64,000 nt of DNA from Sindora glabra (Eukaryota > Streptophyta > Magnoliopsida > Fabales > Fabaceae). Under the pieces are notes generated by a model. That model worked only from the letters and a program-made list of their open reading frames with translations, was not told where the DNA came from and searched no databases. Shown here piece after piece: positions 40,204 to 52,813 of the stretch. A program made the translations under genes and the position numbers. The first letter of the stretch is position 1, and the number at the start of each line of letters is the position of its first letter. The stretch is from NCBI GenBank assembly GCA_020226215.1, contig CM035229.1:83035343-83099342 (forward strand), in the 5' to 3' direction.

Positions 40204-43200
40204 CATCTTCTCTTCCCCTCAATATGTTATTTTTCTCTAAGCCATGGTTTTTTTACCCTAATATTTTGTGAATTGGTATACCAAGTCAATGAGTGGCGTG
40301 ATTATGTAATGGGATTAATTAGTGGGGGAAAAGAGTATGTTATTGTAATTTGCAAGTCTGTGACATGTTATTTGTTAATTAAATTTGGTACAAATTAAAT
40401 GCAGACTCTATCATGCAAGGGCTGTGTTTTGTTTTGTTCGTTAAAGGTTCTTCATCTTCTGCAATTGGCTCTATTTTTTTTCAATTATGTGATGATTGCA
40501 TATGTCTATCTCATTATGTTACTTTCTCTCTCCATCGACCACCTCTGCAATGAATGAGTTTCAGAAGACACTTAAACTATCCTTGCTCTAGTTTAGGTTG
40601 TTTGGATTTTCTGTTTGGACTATGTGTTGGCCAAGTAGAAGTAGGTCAGAAATTGAGAAGAACCTTTCATAAGCATTAAAGAAACCGTACTGTCCGAAAT
40701 GAAAAGCCAAAATTTTTCAGAAAATATATGGAATACAGCGAGCGAGGGAAGTAATACAAGATGGGAGAGAGAGAGAGAGAGACGGGCATCAGATATTAGA
40801 AGTTCTCTCTTTTGTTATGGACTGCTATTCTGGTGAGTTATAAATGTGAATGAAAAAGCAGCATGTTTTTCAGTGCCACTGTGGACACAGACTCAGTCGT
40901 CACTCTCAAGGGTCTCAACGGGCGCGCACACAAACAAACTCAAATTCATGATGACGAACAGCTTCACGTTTCTTTATTACTGTCTCTAATTGCATCAGAA
41001 TCAGGGCCATGGCAGTAAAGTGGGCGCAGAGGCAGTAGCAGAAACAGAAGGGCAGCATGGCATCTTTCCAAATATGCAGAGACCATTCAAAGCTTTTGGG
41101 GTTCGAATGGAAATACAAAAAGGGAAAAACGGAACTGTGTGGTTCCTGTTATCTTTCATAACCACAGCCAATGCAAAAATGCCGTGGAAAGGCCAGAAAG
41201 TCATCGGCTGCAGCTTAGAGCTCCCTTGTTTCTCTTAGCTAGCTTCCAGTCTTTTTTTTCTTTTTCCCTTGGACCAAGTGCGGCTTCTCTCTGGTCTATA
41301 TATTGTACAACTGATTGCGATCTAGCTAACCTCCTTCACTCCCCACTTTTATCATTAGGAGCACAAATTGTACCATAATGCTACTCCACTCACTTATTTT
41401 CAATCTTTCGTTTATATCCTCTTCCGTACAAGTGAACCTCAAGATTCTAAACCTCATCTGCATTTTAAATGATATGAATGGGAAGTGAGTGTGCGAGCAT
41501 GGCCCGCACGGGAAGAAGATTTATTCTGTAATGCCGTACTATCATGATTAATGAGAAACATGTTATCTTATTGTTCTAAAAATTATTTATTCATTCTGAA
41601 TATAAATATAAACAATGAATATATATATATATATTGACCTTGACATACGTATTGATATTAATTTCTATTATGAGTCAAATTAGTCTTTTGCATCAAACAA
41701 AGATTGGGCCTTTAATAAATATTCTATGTTATAAATATTTATATTGTATAAACTCGTTATTTATTTCTATAAAAAATTAAGAGAAAAAAATAAAAAATAG
41801 AAATAAAATTTTTCTTCACTTGATTGAAAGGTAGAATAAGAGTATAAAAAATAGTAGAATCCATCAAATTTTTTTCTTAGCACGTATGTATGAATAGAAA
41901 ATGGGTGAAAAATTGATTTTTTTTTATAATATTATCTTTGATTCTTCAATTTGCGGTTAGGTAAAAGTGTTATGAACTTATCTTAATATTTTTAAACTTT
42001 TTTATTGACACAAAGCAAAGAAAAATTATTTTTTCTCTTTTTTATTAATTTTCCTCATTGAAGTAAGAAAAGAGAAAACTTCTTTTATTACGTTTTTCTA
42101 CTCATTTTCCTTTTTCCCCACCTTGCATCCAAGTGAAGGAAAAGAGTTTAAGGTACAGAAGAAACGTGTTTCGAGTGGTTTACAAGGGTTTTGGGGAAAA
42201 AAATGTAAAAATAATAGTAAGGAGGATACGAGGTTATAGAAAGTTTTTACATACATTATTATGGAATGTTAATTTATATTTCTTTTCTTATTGCTAATAT
42301 TCTTTAAACTTAATTTGTTTCTCATCTATGTATTCATTGTTTGATGCTTTTTAATTTGTTGGAAGAGGAGAAACATTTTTCCCAACAATAGTGTACATAA
42401 GACTAGCTTAATAAGTGGTGCTGGTTCAATAGGCCACCAGCTGATTTCTTTAGTTAGCCCATTCACATCAATGTAGATTGCATGTATTTTTTTCAGGAAG
42501 GAAGAAATAGCAATGCTATATGCGTAAAAAATAAGAATTAAAATTATTTTTTTGAATAAAAATAAAAAATTATTATTAAATATATAATGATGGATAAATT
42601 TGTTAAGTTTAATTTAATAAATATAAAAAATTTAAAATTTAATTTCAAATACTATTTTTTATACCTATTGTATTTTTTAAGAAAAAATAGATTAGAGCCA
42701 ATTTTAATTTATCACATTTAGTTGGATAAAATTAGCTATCTTGTTTTTCAATTTAGAAACTTCTACGAGGCACTTTGCATAATTAGCATAGTCGAAGTTG
42801 TCACTTGCTATAGTATTAACCTAATAAATATAGGGTTTGTTTATTTTATGTTGTTAAAAATATTTTTTTAAAAAAATAGAAGAACCTATTTTCCAATATT
42901 TTTTAGAATTTCTTTTTAAAATTTATTTTTTAAATGCATAACTGAAAAATGAAAAAATAATTTTTAGTTATTTTCTGAATTTTTAAAATTTTTATTTACA
43001 ATATCAACTGCTCTCTAATCTTAATTTTCTTTTAACTCAAAAATAGTTTTTGAAAATAAAAAAATAACTTTTAAAAATAATTTTTTAAAAATACAAGAAT
43101 ACAAACATATTCAAACACACTCATTTTGAGTTTCTTTCAATTCTAATGGCGATGAGTGTCATATTTTGAAGATAATATTAAAACATAAAATGTATAAGAT

Positions 43201-43590
43201 ATCGGGCACCATTCATTTTGTCCAAATTGATGGCAAAACATGAAAGAAAGGGGCGTAAAAGAAGATCTACTAAAGTGAGTTTGTTGGAACTCACTTCACA
43301 AATTCTATAGCGTCTTATTAGAATGCAAGATTTGTGAAATGTAAGTTGCGGTAGAATTTGACAAGTGTTAAAAACATTATTGACATTATTTGAATAAGAA
43401 GCACATTAAATGGACCTCACCGCAGAAATAATGGAAAGGAAAAGAAAGGATGAGAACGGATCATCATAAATAGGAAAGAAGACTTGTCCATTTATAAAGC
43501 ATACTTGTCCTGCCATCACATTAACATGCTCCGTAGAACAAGGATATATGATTTCAATACCTAATGGCTTTTGCGAACCAGTTGCTCACA
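40204..43590. other. IDD 3' UTR and intergenic DNA
   Basis: The IDD 3' UTR probably extends to about 40400. 40860-41380 is a less AT-rich, low-copy-looking patch with small overlapping open frames on both strands (for example + 40990-41238) but no domain or splice evidence. After 41500 the sequence is AT-rich with no gene, and holds a short (TA)n at about 41617-41635. Confidence 0.45.
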
Positions 43591-43593
43591 ATG

Positions 43594-43717
43594 TTTTAAT
43601 CAATTTGGCTTCTATATCATCTACTTGTTTTCATCATGACCCTGAAAGACTAGATTTTTAATCAATTTGGCTTCTATATCTTCTACTTGTTTTCGCCATG
43701 ACCTTGAAAGACTAGAT
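43594..43717. repeat. 62-bp tandem duplication
   Basis: Two adjacent copies offset by 62 bp, each with TTAATCAATTTGGCTTCTAT, CTACTTGTTTTC and GACC(C/T)TGAAAGACTAGAT, differing at only a few bases. Confidence 0.9.
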
Positions 43718-43975
43718 CTTAGGTATTGATCCCTTTAGTGGTACCATGTTCAGGTCAGTTTTACCTCCATGATTTCAAAGTAGACTATTTAGTTGATATG
43801 ATGTAATCTTAGGATTTTTCCTTAATTATCATATCTTGAATTTGATCTCAATACCTTACTCGTAAGAAATATTATATGTCACTCCTACTATTAAGAAAAA
43901 AAATACAAACTATCCGAAATATTATGCAACATGAATCTTAGGTGGGTCTAGCTAGATTGACCGGTTATTCAATCA

Positions 43976-44565
43976 AGGCTTCGTTTTACGTAAATAGTTG
44001 ATAAACTAATTAATAACTGATAGTTTATAATTGATAGCTGACATATAATAAGTTAACTAAAGTATTTCATAAAATTAATTATTGAACTAACTGAAATTAT
44101 AAAATGACATAAAAAATATATTAATAGAAATATATATATATATATATAATTAAAATAATTTATATTTATTTAAAAATTAAATTATATTAATGTAATTAAG
44201 AAATTTAAAATAAAAGTATAATTTCTAATATTAATTAATTATATTTTATAAACTTATATATTTATTATAAAATTATAATTACTTGAAATATAATTAATTA
44301 TATTTTTAAAAAATTACTTAAATTTATATTACAAAAGATATAGATTATAAGTTAATAAAAAGAATAAAGATAGATTTGAAAAGAATTTAAAAAAATAATA
44401 GCTTATTGTAAGCTACTCTAGTTAATTTATTAAATCAGAACTTATAAGTTATCTAGAGTAAATTATAAATTAGTGCGAGAAATATCTTTAAAGGTTAGCT
44501 TATAATTTATTGATCAAATCAACAAGTTATAAGTTAGTTTATTTATTACGCGAAACGGAGTTTAA
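43976..44565. mobile_element. MITE-like element with inverted ends, copy 1
   Basis: The left end (AGGCTTCGTTTTACGTAAAT) pairs imperfectly with the complement of the right end (ATTACGCGAAACGGAGTTTA). The interior is AT-rich with inverted words (AGCTTATTGTAAGCT, AACTTATAAGTTA). A related copy lies at about 59460-60015, sharing AATTAATTATTGAA-like, TATATTAATAGAAAT-like and TTGATTTATTGAT-like words in the same order. The look is that of plant hAT-type MITEs; the superfamily is not proven. Confidence 0.55.
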
Positions 44566-45805
44566 GGACTTGTTTTTGATGTATTTGTTCAACCCACATG
44601 CACTTAAGTGTGTCATTTTGAACGTTTGATGATAAGATGAGCATTGCAAATGTTTCACTTAATGAGGTAAATGTTTCACAACGTTGCACCACAAATCATT
44701 ATGGAGGTGGGTTATATAAGAGAGGCTGTACAATCCAACTAAGTTGCAAATAAGGCCCAAAATCAGTAATGATCCAGGTGAGTAATTGCTCCCACTCTAC
44801 TATTACCAAGCAAAGCACACATTTTGATGGGCCTTCAGTGGGCCCATTGAGTTCATCATTGTTAATGGACCTACTACATTCAAGTGATTCCGTATTTCCA
44901 TGAGGCCCACATTTATCACCAAATTCTGTGGGTTACCCCCCCCACCCCCTCGCGCCCGGAAAAAAGATAGTGTGGTCCAAGTTTCGATAATTAAGGAGTG
45001 ATGGACGGGGGAGTAATAACTTGATACTATATTCTAATTTAAAAGATGCTTCTGAATTCGGCCTGGAAGGAAGTAATGGGGCTTGGTGTACAGAAGACCA
45101 AGTTTCGGAACAGTATATTATGATACGTCCGTACAAACGCTTAAATAGAGTTACGCTTAAATTCTTGGTTGAATTGGCCAAAAAAATAAATTCTTGGTTG
45201 AATGGCCCGAAAAAGCTTAAAACATAGTACAGTCCAGGTGATTGTTTGGGCTCAACGAGCCCGTTTCAATATTTGGGTTAGTTTTAAAAATTCAGTTACC
45301 GAGCCACTACTCACAAATTTTATAGATTAAAATCTTATAGTAACCAAAATATTTTATGGTACACTAATTCAGTAATGCAGTAATATACTAGTGCACTATT
45401 AAATCTGATTATTAATTAAGCATAAAAATTTTGATTTTTTAAAAAATTAAAATTAATCAACAGTTAGATTGGGTGATGCACTGGATCTAACTTTTAGTAA
45501 AAAATAGAATTAATACAAATTTAATAAATCTAAATAGAGATTTAGGTAATAATTAACTGCTAAATAATACTGTGAAGTCAATTCAATTAATTAATATTTT
45601 CAAAAGCCCGCTGAAAAGCAGTTTATTTATTTTGCTTAACAAAATTTTATTCCTTATACATTTCTCATATTATTAATGTATATAGTATATAATTTTTTAT
45701 TTTGATCGGCTCAACTTAATTTTTTTTCTTTTTATAATATTGTATACAAAGGTTTTGGGTGTGGCTGCGAACAACCTGATAGTAGCGATTATTATGAGCA
45801 AAACT
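44566..45805. other. Intergenic DNA, partly low-copy
   Basis: 44570-45240 is less AT-rich and contains a TATA-like GGTTATATAAGAG near 44708, but no coding frame follows that I can support. A C-rich run sits at 44936-44949. The rest is AT-rich. Confidence 0.4.
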
Positions 45806-46041
45806 TTATTTTAATCATCCAAATTATAGATTTATATTAATTTTATCTCTAAAATAAGATTTATATCATTTTAATATCTAAAATTTTAAATTCAAATAAA
45901 ATTTTAATTTTTTTAGAAAATATTAATCTTTTAGGATAGAGACTAAAATTTTATTTGAGTTCAAAATTTCAACAATTAAATTGATATAAATTTTATTTCA
46001 AAAATAAAATTATACAAATGGAATACATTGAAGATTAAATT
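45806..46041. mobile_element. Foldback MITE, related to 34.5 kb
   Basis: The left half, with AAAATAAGATTTATATCATT and AAATTCAAATAAAATTTTAA, is the imperfect reverse complement of the right half, which ends near AAGATTAAAT. The same layout and words as 34470-34676 point to one family. Confidence 0.6.
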
Positions 46042-48540
46042 AGGTGAAAATGAAAATTTGACCCATACCCAATAATTATCTTCAAAATTTATCCATTTAA
46101 ATTAGATATAACGCCTTGAAAATGAACATATATATGAGTAAGAAAATTTTTATGAGGATTTTATCAAGTACGGGTACGAGAACTATATATATCTAACTCT
46201 CTCTCCAAACCTATATTATATAATTTATAATTAAATAATATATAATAATAATATATATTTATACATAAATTTGATATATAATAAAAATAAAATTCAAATT
46301 ATATATAATTAGTTAATTTAAATATAAATTTTTTTAAAGATAAACTTTAACAAAAGAATTTATATTATTTATTATTATATTAACATTATTAGAATTTCCA
46401 AGTAACTATTATTTTATTAAAAATAATAAAATATAGATAAATACCATGAATATAATAAAATATAGATAAATAATAATAGGATAAATAAGATGAAAATAAT
46501 TGAATATTTTTAATTTTTATTAAAATTATGATAAAAATAGATAAATATACATTATTTATATAAAATGAGAAAATGAGGATCGGTGCTGGGAGTCAAATAT
46601 TTGATGGACAGAAATAGGCATTAAAAATTCTATTCATGTAAGTACGGGGATGAACAAGGATAAAATATTTTGAAATAGGAATAGGTACGGAAATCTTAAT
46701 CGCTTGTCTATATGCTTTCCATCACTATTCCTAAAAATTCAATTTTTGTATTAATTATTTTAACAATGAAGACATAGAAATTCGAACATAAAATCTTCCA
46801 CAAATTATTAAAATATTTTTATCGTCAAGCTACACCTAATTTAACTCTTTTATCTCTTATTTCAGGTTTATGTCAATAAATAACCTTTTTATTTAAATAA
46901 TGCATATTTATTTATATCATATTATATTTTTAAATAAAAATTAAAATTTATATAATAATAAAATAATAATTATCTAGAAATACTAATAATATTATGGCAA
47001 TAATAATAACAAATTTTTTGTTGAAATTTATACCAAAAAATTTATATTTAAATCGAATGATGATATATATATTTTTTTATTTTTCTTATTATTATATAAT
47101 TAAATATATATAAACTCATTATTATATATTATTTAATATGAAGATGACTAGGATTAAGTGGCGCAGGCTTCTTACTCATAGTCATATCTAGTAAAATCTT
47201 TGTAAAAATTCTCTTAATCGCACTCATATTCATTTTTCCATGTAGTTGGCTTTGTTAGACAATTACATGAAAAAATGACTTAAACTAATAAGGCAAAGGT
47301 GATCTATACTTAATTAACGAATTCCTTTTAAATAAAGGAATTCAGACCTAACTCATCTAAAAATATATATTTAAAGGTTGAAAGAATTATTATAATTATC
47401 AGTAAGAAAATTAAGGGAACAAATAATTACAATTTTAGAATTATCTTTTAATATTTTATTATTCACCAAAATTTTAATTTTAAATTATAATTATTATTTT
47501 ATCTTTTAAAATATATCTTACATGATGGTAAAAAAGGTAAATTTTCGGGAAGCCTCTGCCAAAAACAAATTGAGAAGATTTTTCAAATTTATAGATCCGA
47601 AATTAAAATACATAGCAACAGTACGCCCAGTTTGGATTTCTGGTTTTGACCGGTGAGTTTTCCCTTGACTTTGCACGCAATCTAAGCGATCTTTTTCGTT
47701 TTGGTTTTCTGCTTAGCAGTTGTCAATATACCCAATACTTATTCCCTTTCTAGAAAAAAAATTGTAATGATGTTTCCTAAAAGTTTGAAATAAATCCCCA
47801 GACTTTAGACCCCATATTATAAACATAATTTATATGTATAAGCTATGATACATGAGCTAATTCTTTACTGATTAAAAATCTATTTTATTTCATATAATAT
47901 TGAATTATTAACAATTTTATTTTTAATTAAAATTTTATATTAATTTAATTTTTATAAAATGAAAAATCATCTAAATATAATCATTTTGTACATGAGATAG
48001 AATATTAATTATTATCTAAAAGAATTAAAATTTGAAAATTTTTAATCTTATAAACTTTTAATGAAAAATAAAATTAATAAAAATTTAATCTTACAAAAAT
48101 TAAAATAAATTTTTAGTCTTCTTTTTTTTCTTATATTGCGGGGAATAATGTTGCATAAAATTAACTAAAACATGTCTTCATTTATTATTATTATTATTGT
48201 TTTGGTCTTATTCATTTCTGCATTTAAAGAAGTAAAATATTTTAGGAAAAATGTTTCACAAGACTGTTTTCAACGAGAGCCCAAGAAAGCATAGGTTTTT
48301 TTTCCTTTTGGGCCATTCACTTACAATGTTTATTTGCAGGCGAATGGGAAGCGGTGTTCAAAGATAGCGTAGCCGCATTATTTATGCTTTGTTGTCATCT
48401 GAATATCTGATCGCCTGGGAGTCTGGGACAATGGGACATTGATAAGTTTAAATCAAAACAAAATACTATATAATATTAGAAACTCATTAATGCATTTTAG
48501 ATTAGATTTTGAGATGGCGTGCACACTTCTGTGTTATTAA
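46042..48540. other. AT-rich intergenic DNA upstream of the BPC gene
   Basis: No gene. 46430-46475 holds a short direct repeat (AAAATATAGATAAATA). 47880-48120 resembles 9.7-9.9 kb and may be a degraded foldback element. 48230-48540 is less AT-rich and is the probable BPC promoter region. Confidence 0.45.
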
Positions 48541-49061
48541 CTTCTTTTCCTTCTCCGTCCACAGACGCCAAGAACCCTAACAGGTACTGCCTCCTCTCCC
48601 TGCTCTAAGATAATACTCTGTTCTGCTTCCTTCTAATCAGAGGAATAGCTGCCCCTTGATTTAAAGTTTTCATTTTTACACTGTCCATTTTGATTTTTGC
48701 CCTACTTGACCGGTTCTGTTTTGCTTAAAGATCTGATTTTTCTCTTTGTTTTGTGTTGGTCAATGGCTCTATGTCAAAGCCCACTAATTGAAAATTTTCT
48801 GCTGTATGAGGTTTAGCATTCAGACATTTATGGTTTTCTGTGACATGTGATGTTGAAACTTTCCGCTTTGACTGTATTGGGGCTGGAATGAAGGCGGGTC
48901 TTGGTTTGGTTAGAATTTGCATTATGTCTTTCTTCATTTAGCACATCAAATTTATTGTATTTTTAATTCTGTAGGCTTGCTAGGAAAGCACAATGGCCGT
49001 GATAGTTCATTAAAAAGGGTAGATCATTGCCTGCATTTTTTGTCCATTATCTGCTGTTACA
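48541..49061 (+). promoter_or_regulatory. BPC 5' leader with intron
   Basis: A non-coding leader exon appears to end at CCTAACAG/GTACTG (donor GT at 48584-48585). The leader resumes at TTCTGTAG/GCTTGC (first base 48975), giving an intron of about 391 bp. The second leader exon runs to the start codon at 49062 and contains a six-codon upstream ORF. Leader introns are known in Arabidopsis class I BPC genes. The 5' end of the transcript is not determinable. Confidence 0.5.
48993..49013 (+). CDS. Candidate upstream ORF (6 codons) of the BPC gene
   Basis: ATGGCCGTG... at 48993 encodes MAVIVH and stops at TAA 49011-49013, 48 bp before the BPC start. Its ATG context (ACAATGGCC) is close to the plant optimum, so ribosomes would likely engage it if it is in the mature transcript. 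Confidence 0.35.
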   Translation: MAVIVH

Positions 49062-49907
49062 ATGGATGGGGATAATGGTCTTAATATACGCAATTGGGGC
49101 TACTACGAACCAACAACTTCCCTCAAGAGTCATCTTGGGCTTCAGCTGATGTCGTCCATGCCTGAAAAACCTCTTCTTGGAGGACGCAATGCTGCTGTTC
49201 TATCTGGTGCAAATGGGGTATTTCACCATAGGGACATTGGGATACCGCAAGTTTCATACCCTATGGATTACATGAGGGATGCTTGGATTAGTCAGAGAGA
49301 GAAGTATTTGAATATGATACCTACAAACCCCACTAGTTATACTGCTGTCCCAGAGACATCTTCAGCTCCTCATATGCAAATGATTCAACCGCCTGACTTG
49401 TCGAAGGAAGAAAAGCCAATGGAAGAGCCGGCCATCGAGAATCCTAATGGTCCTAGTAAGAAGAGACAGGGGCCTAAAGCACCGAAATCCCCCAAGACTA
49501 AGAAGCCAAAAAGAGGGCCTCGCGTGCCGAAAGAAGAGAATACTCCCTCAGTTCAACGAGCAAGGACTGTGAAGAAAACTACTGAAATTGTAATAAATGG
49601 GATTGATATGGATATTTCAAGTATACCCATTCCAGTTTGTTCCTGCACTGGGACACCTCAACAGTGTTACAGATGGGGCTCTGGAGGGTGGCAATCTGCA
49701 TGTTGCACAACTGGCATGTCAGTGTATCCCTTGCCTATGAGTACCAAGCGCCGTGGTGCAAGGATAGCTGGAAGAAAGATGAGCATAGGAGCATTTAAGA
49801 AAGTCTTAGAGAAACTTGCATCGGAGGGTTATAACTTTTCTAATCCAATTGATTTGAGGAGTTATTGGGCAAAACATGGCACCAACAAGTTTGTTACTAT
49901 CAGGTAG
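49062..49907 (+). CDS. BPC1: Class I BASIC PENTACYSTEINE (BBR/BPC) GAGA-binding factor
   Basis: Nuclear transcription factor that binds GA/CT repeats and in Arabidopsis controls homeotic and ovule genes and recruits Polycomb factors. A single coding exon gives 281 residues, close to the 270-285 usual for class I. The N-terminus has the class I signature (NWGYYEP at 11-17, LGLQLM at 25-30). The centre holds a Lys/Pro-rich basic region (about 132-157), a likely nuclear localisation signal. The C-terminus is the conserved DNA-binding domain with the five family cysteines C193, C195, C202, C214 and C215 (PVCSCTGTPQQCYRWG, GWQSACC), then YPLPMSTKRRGARIAGRKMS and the terminal HGTNKFVTIR. All key residues are present. 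The start is supported by the aligned N-terminal motif and the leader splice acceptor. It lies 8.9 kb downstream of the IDD gene, same strand. BPC2 or BPC3 are alternative names; I chose BPC1 by the neighbouring gene. Confidence 0.96.
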   Translation: MDGDNGLNIRNWGYYEPTTSLKSHLGLQLMSSMPEKPLLGGRNAAVLSGANGVFHHRDIGIPQVSYPMDYMRDAWISQREKYLNMIPTNPTSYTAVPETSSAPHMQMIQPPDLSKEEKPMEEPAIENPNGPSKKRQGPKAPKSPKTKKPKRGPRVPKEENTPSVQRARTVKKTTEIVINGIDMDISSIPIPVCSCTGTPQQCYRWGSGGWQSACCTTGMSVYPLPMSTKRRGARIAGRKMSIGAFKKVLEKLASEGYNFSNPIDLRSYWAKHGTNKFVTIR

Positions 49908-52790
49908 ATGCACTATATGGTAGCACTGATCTCCCATTCCATTCAACTTGTTTGTCATGTATATATGTGTATGCAACTGAGACAGAGGCTCCTTAGATGG
50001 TTTGTAGTACAAGAATTTTCAGTTATGTGACATTCCCTTACTCTTCTTACTTTTAGTAAGTTGTTTTATGCTCTTCTCAGCATTTAGTTTATAGGAATCA
50101 ATATTGTGATCAGTTGGTTCCCATGGTTAATTAGCAAATGAGATATTGTTGAGTGACGTTGAGCAGGAAAAGATTTATTTATTTCCAACCTGCTGATGCT
50201 CAAAGTTACTTCCAACTACATATGCATGTTTAGTTTTGAGTATTATCTTTCATGCTTATGTGCCTTCTGTAAAATGCACATTTAATTAGAGTATGCTGCC
50301 TGGTTCGTGATCTTTAAAGAATTGGGTGAATACATGTTACATATTTAATTGAAATGACTGTTTAGATGGACCAAATGCACGAAAGCTTTATCTTCTTTTC
50401 CGAGGAAAGGACATGTTAACAGTTATGCTGAAAATAGAAATAAGAATAATCAAAATGCTTGAGCTGATTTTCTTTTAGGATTGAATAAGAGCTGCTTCCA
50501 AGCACTGCTGGTTTTGACTATATTGTTATGGTAGGTTCAGTTCAGGTTTTGGAGAGATGGGTTTAATGAACGGGGTAATGTCTCTCACAGTCATACGTCT
50601 ACTTTCTCTTCCATTTCCTTCCACATTTAGCTGAGACCCAGAACACTCTCTTTCTCCCGCCCTCTCACATGTAGGCGGGGTTGAAAATTCTGGGCCCTGT
50701 TTACGTGTGCGGGGGAATGGATGAGAGAGTGAGCGTAAGAGTGTAGGAATAGATTTATACTACTGAACGTTAGGCGAAGGAAACGGCGGTACAACATTAC
50801 ATTTTTTAATAACCGTGATGGTGGAGCCCGTGTTTCGTTCAATTTTGTTTCATTTGGTTAATTGAGAGTTAAACATTAGAGAGAACATCTTTAGAAGGGG
50901 GAAAATCTAATAGGTTTGTGAAACTATTAGAAAATCAAGATCTCTAAAATGTTATAGAAGATGGAAATATAGGTAGCATCATAGCAGGGTTTGTGGAGAT
51001 AGAGGAGTAAAAAGGTGCACTAGACAATGCAATGACAGTGTGGTTTGGAGATGTAAAGAAAGGTTAGAGTATCTTTGGTTTGTCTCCTGACTCTGACCTG
51101 CAAATAAGAACGACTTCCATGTGGAGATTTGAATGAGAATGTTACATCTTTATGGGGTTCCCAGGTGCGGAAAGAGGATGTCGAGTAGGAGATATAATAA
51201 CAATAACTTCTCATTATCTTAAATCATACACTGGTGTTGTACACGAACTACTTTAGTTCCTTGTGATATTCTTTTTCTCAGTGCGTCATGACACAAATCA
51301 GCATTAATGGCTTTAGGCAGTCCTTATCATGATGGCCACATTGATCAAGGACAAAAAGGCATATGACTACAACAATGTTATTTTCATTATCTTGTTTTTC
51401 ACTCTTTCGCTTACACACTTTCATAGGAAAAATTAGATCCCAAACTCCCGATTAGGGCATGTGGGAATTACATGTGGGTTAAGTATTTTTGTAGCTATGT
51501 ACACATACTTTTAATAGTATGCATGAGTTACACATGCTCATATGTTCATCCCCAGAAAGTGAAGAAAGCGATGAGACTGCTAATTAGGGGGAAAAATGGA
51601 CTTGTGTTTGGTTGTTGGTGCAAGCCTTGGCAGCTTATGCTGTGTAATATAGAATGATGCTAGTTCATACATCTATCAGTCTCATTTCATGAGGCGCTAT
51701 ATGAAAATGAAATATGCTTACTTTTCTTTCTAGTATGTTTAAGAGTTAGAAGGAGATCGAAGGGAAGACAGTGAGAGTGATGGAGGGAGGAGGAGAATAG
51801 ATAATTAAATTATAATTTTTCCTCCCTTGTTTGAATATCTAGGAAATCCTCTAAATTAAAGGAATATAAAACAATTTGTAGTGAATTATTTAGAGGACTT
51901 TGAAGGATTAGTTATAAATTTTCAATTTCTTTCCTTTTTTAATCAAAACTTTCAAATGAGGATATGTCGTTCTCTTCCATCTTCTTCCCTTCTGCTTCTT
52001 CCTCATCCAAAGTTATTATTATAAAACTATGATATTCACTGTGAGGTGATCATAGTAAGTAACTAACTTATCTCACTGTTTTTACAAGTAAAATTATTAA
52101 ATTTTTACTCATCATATATTTAGTGAACTAACACAGGTAAATTTGGTTTCGGAAGCATTAACACATTAGGGACTGAATTACTTTTGAAGTATCAAAAGCA
52201 ACGGTAGGCGCTAGGAGGTATCGAAACAAGCTGAGAGTGTGAAAAGCAAACGTGTGCAGTTCGTATGTGTACACAGACTAGATAAAATTAGCAGAAGAAG
52301 GAGTCCCATAGTTTCCGTATACAACTAAGCCCTGTAAATTATTTGATTAAATTCTTGCCCGAAGATGAATTTTTTAACAAGTAAATTTCTTTATAAACTT
52401 TTGGAGAAGTTGTCCAAATTGTTTGGTTAATTATGATAATTAAAAGTTCTCATAAAATTTTTTTCTTATTTAAGGGAATTAAGTAAGTAATTTCTTCCAT
52501 TTTGAGAGAAGTAAAAATTTTCAATCTTCATTTTGCCGGTTTGAGATTAATAAAAAAAATTCATCTATCTTATATTTCATCACGAGTTATATTCTCCAAA
52601 AAGGACAATGATGATTTGTAAGTATTATTATAAACTCATGTGATTGGTAGCTTGCTCTGATTTTGAAGTAAAATGATCTATTCTATTTTTAAAATTTTTT
52701 ATAATAATAATAAAAAAGGAAGTTACACTCCCCACATCATAATAATAATTACTTTTTATAATAATAAAAAAAAAATTACATTCCCCGAGA
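49908..52790. other. BPC 3' UTR and intergenic DNA
   Basis: The 3' UTR probably covers the first few hundred bases. The remainder to about 51700 is only moderately AT-rich and may be low-copy, but no frame, domain or RNA gene can be supported. 51830-52790 is AT-rich. Confidence 0.45.
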
Positions 52791-52813
52791 AAATTACAGT
52801 GCCCTCAGAGATT

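Noticed and set aside
44933..45227. Opposed short ORFs on both strands
   Set aside because: They overlap each other over the same low-copy DNA, have no domains and are near chance length.
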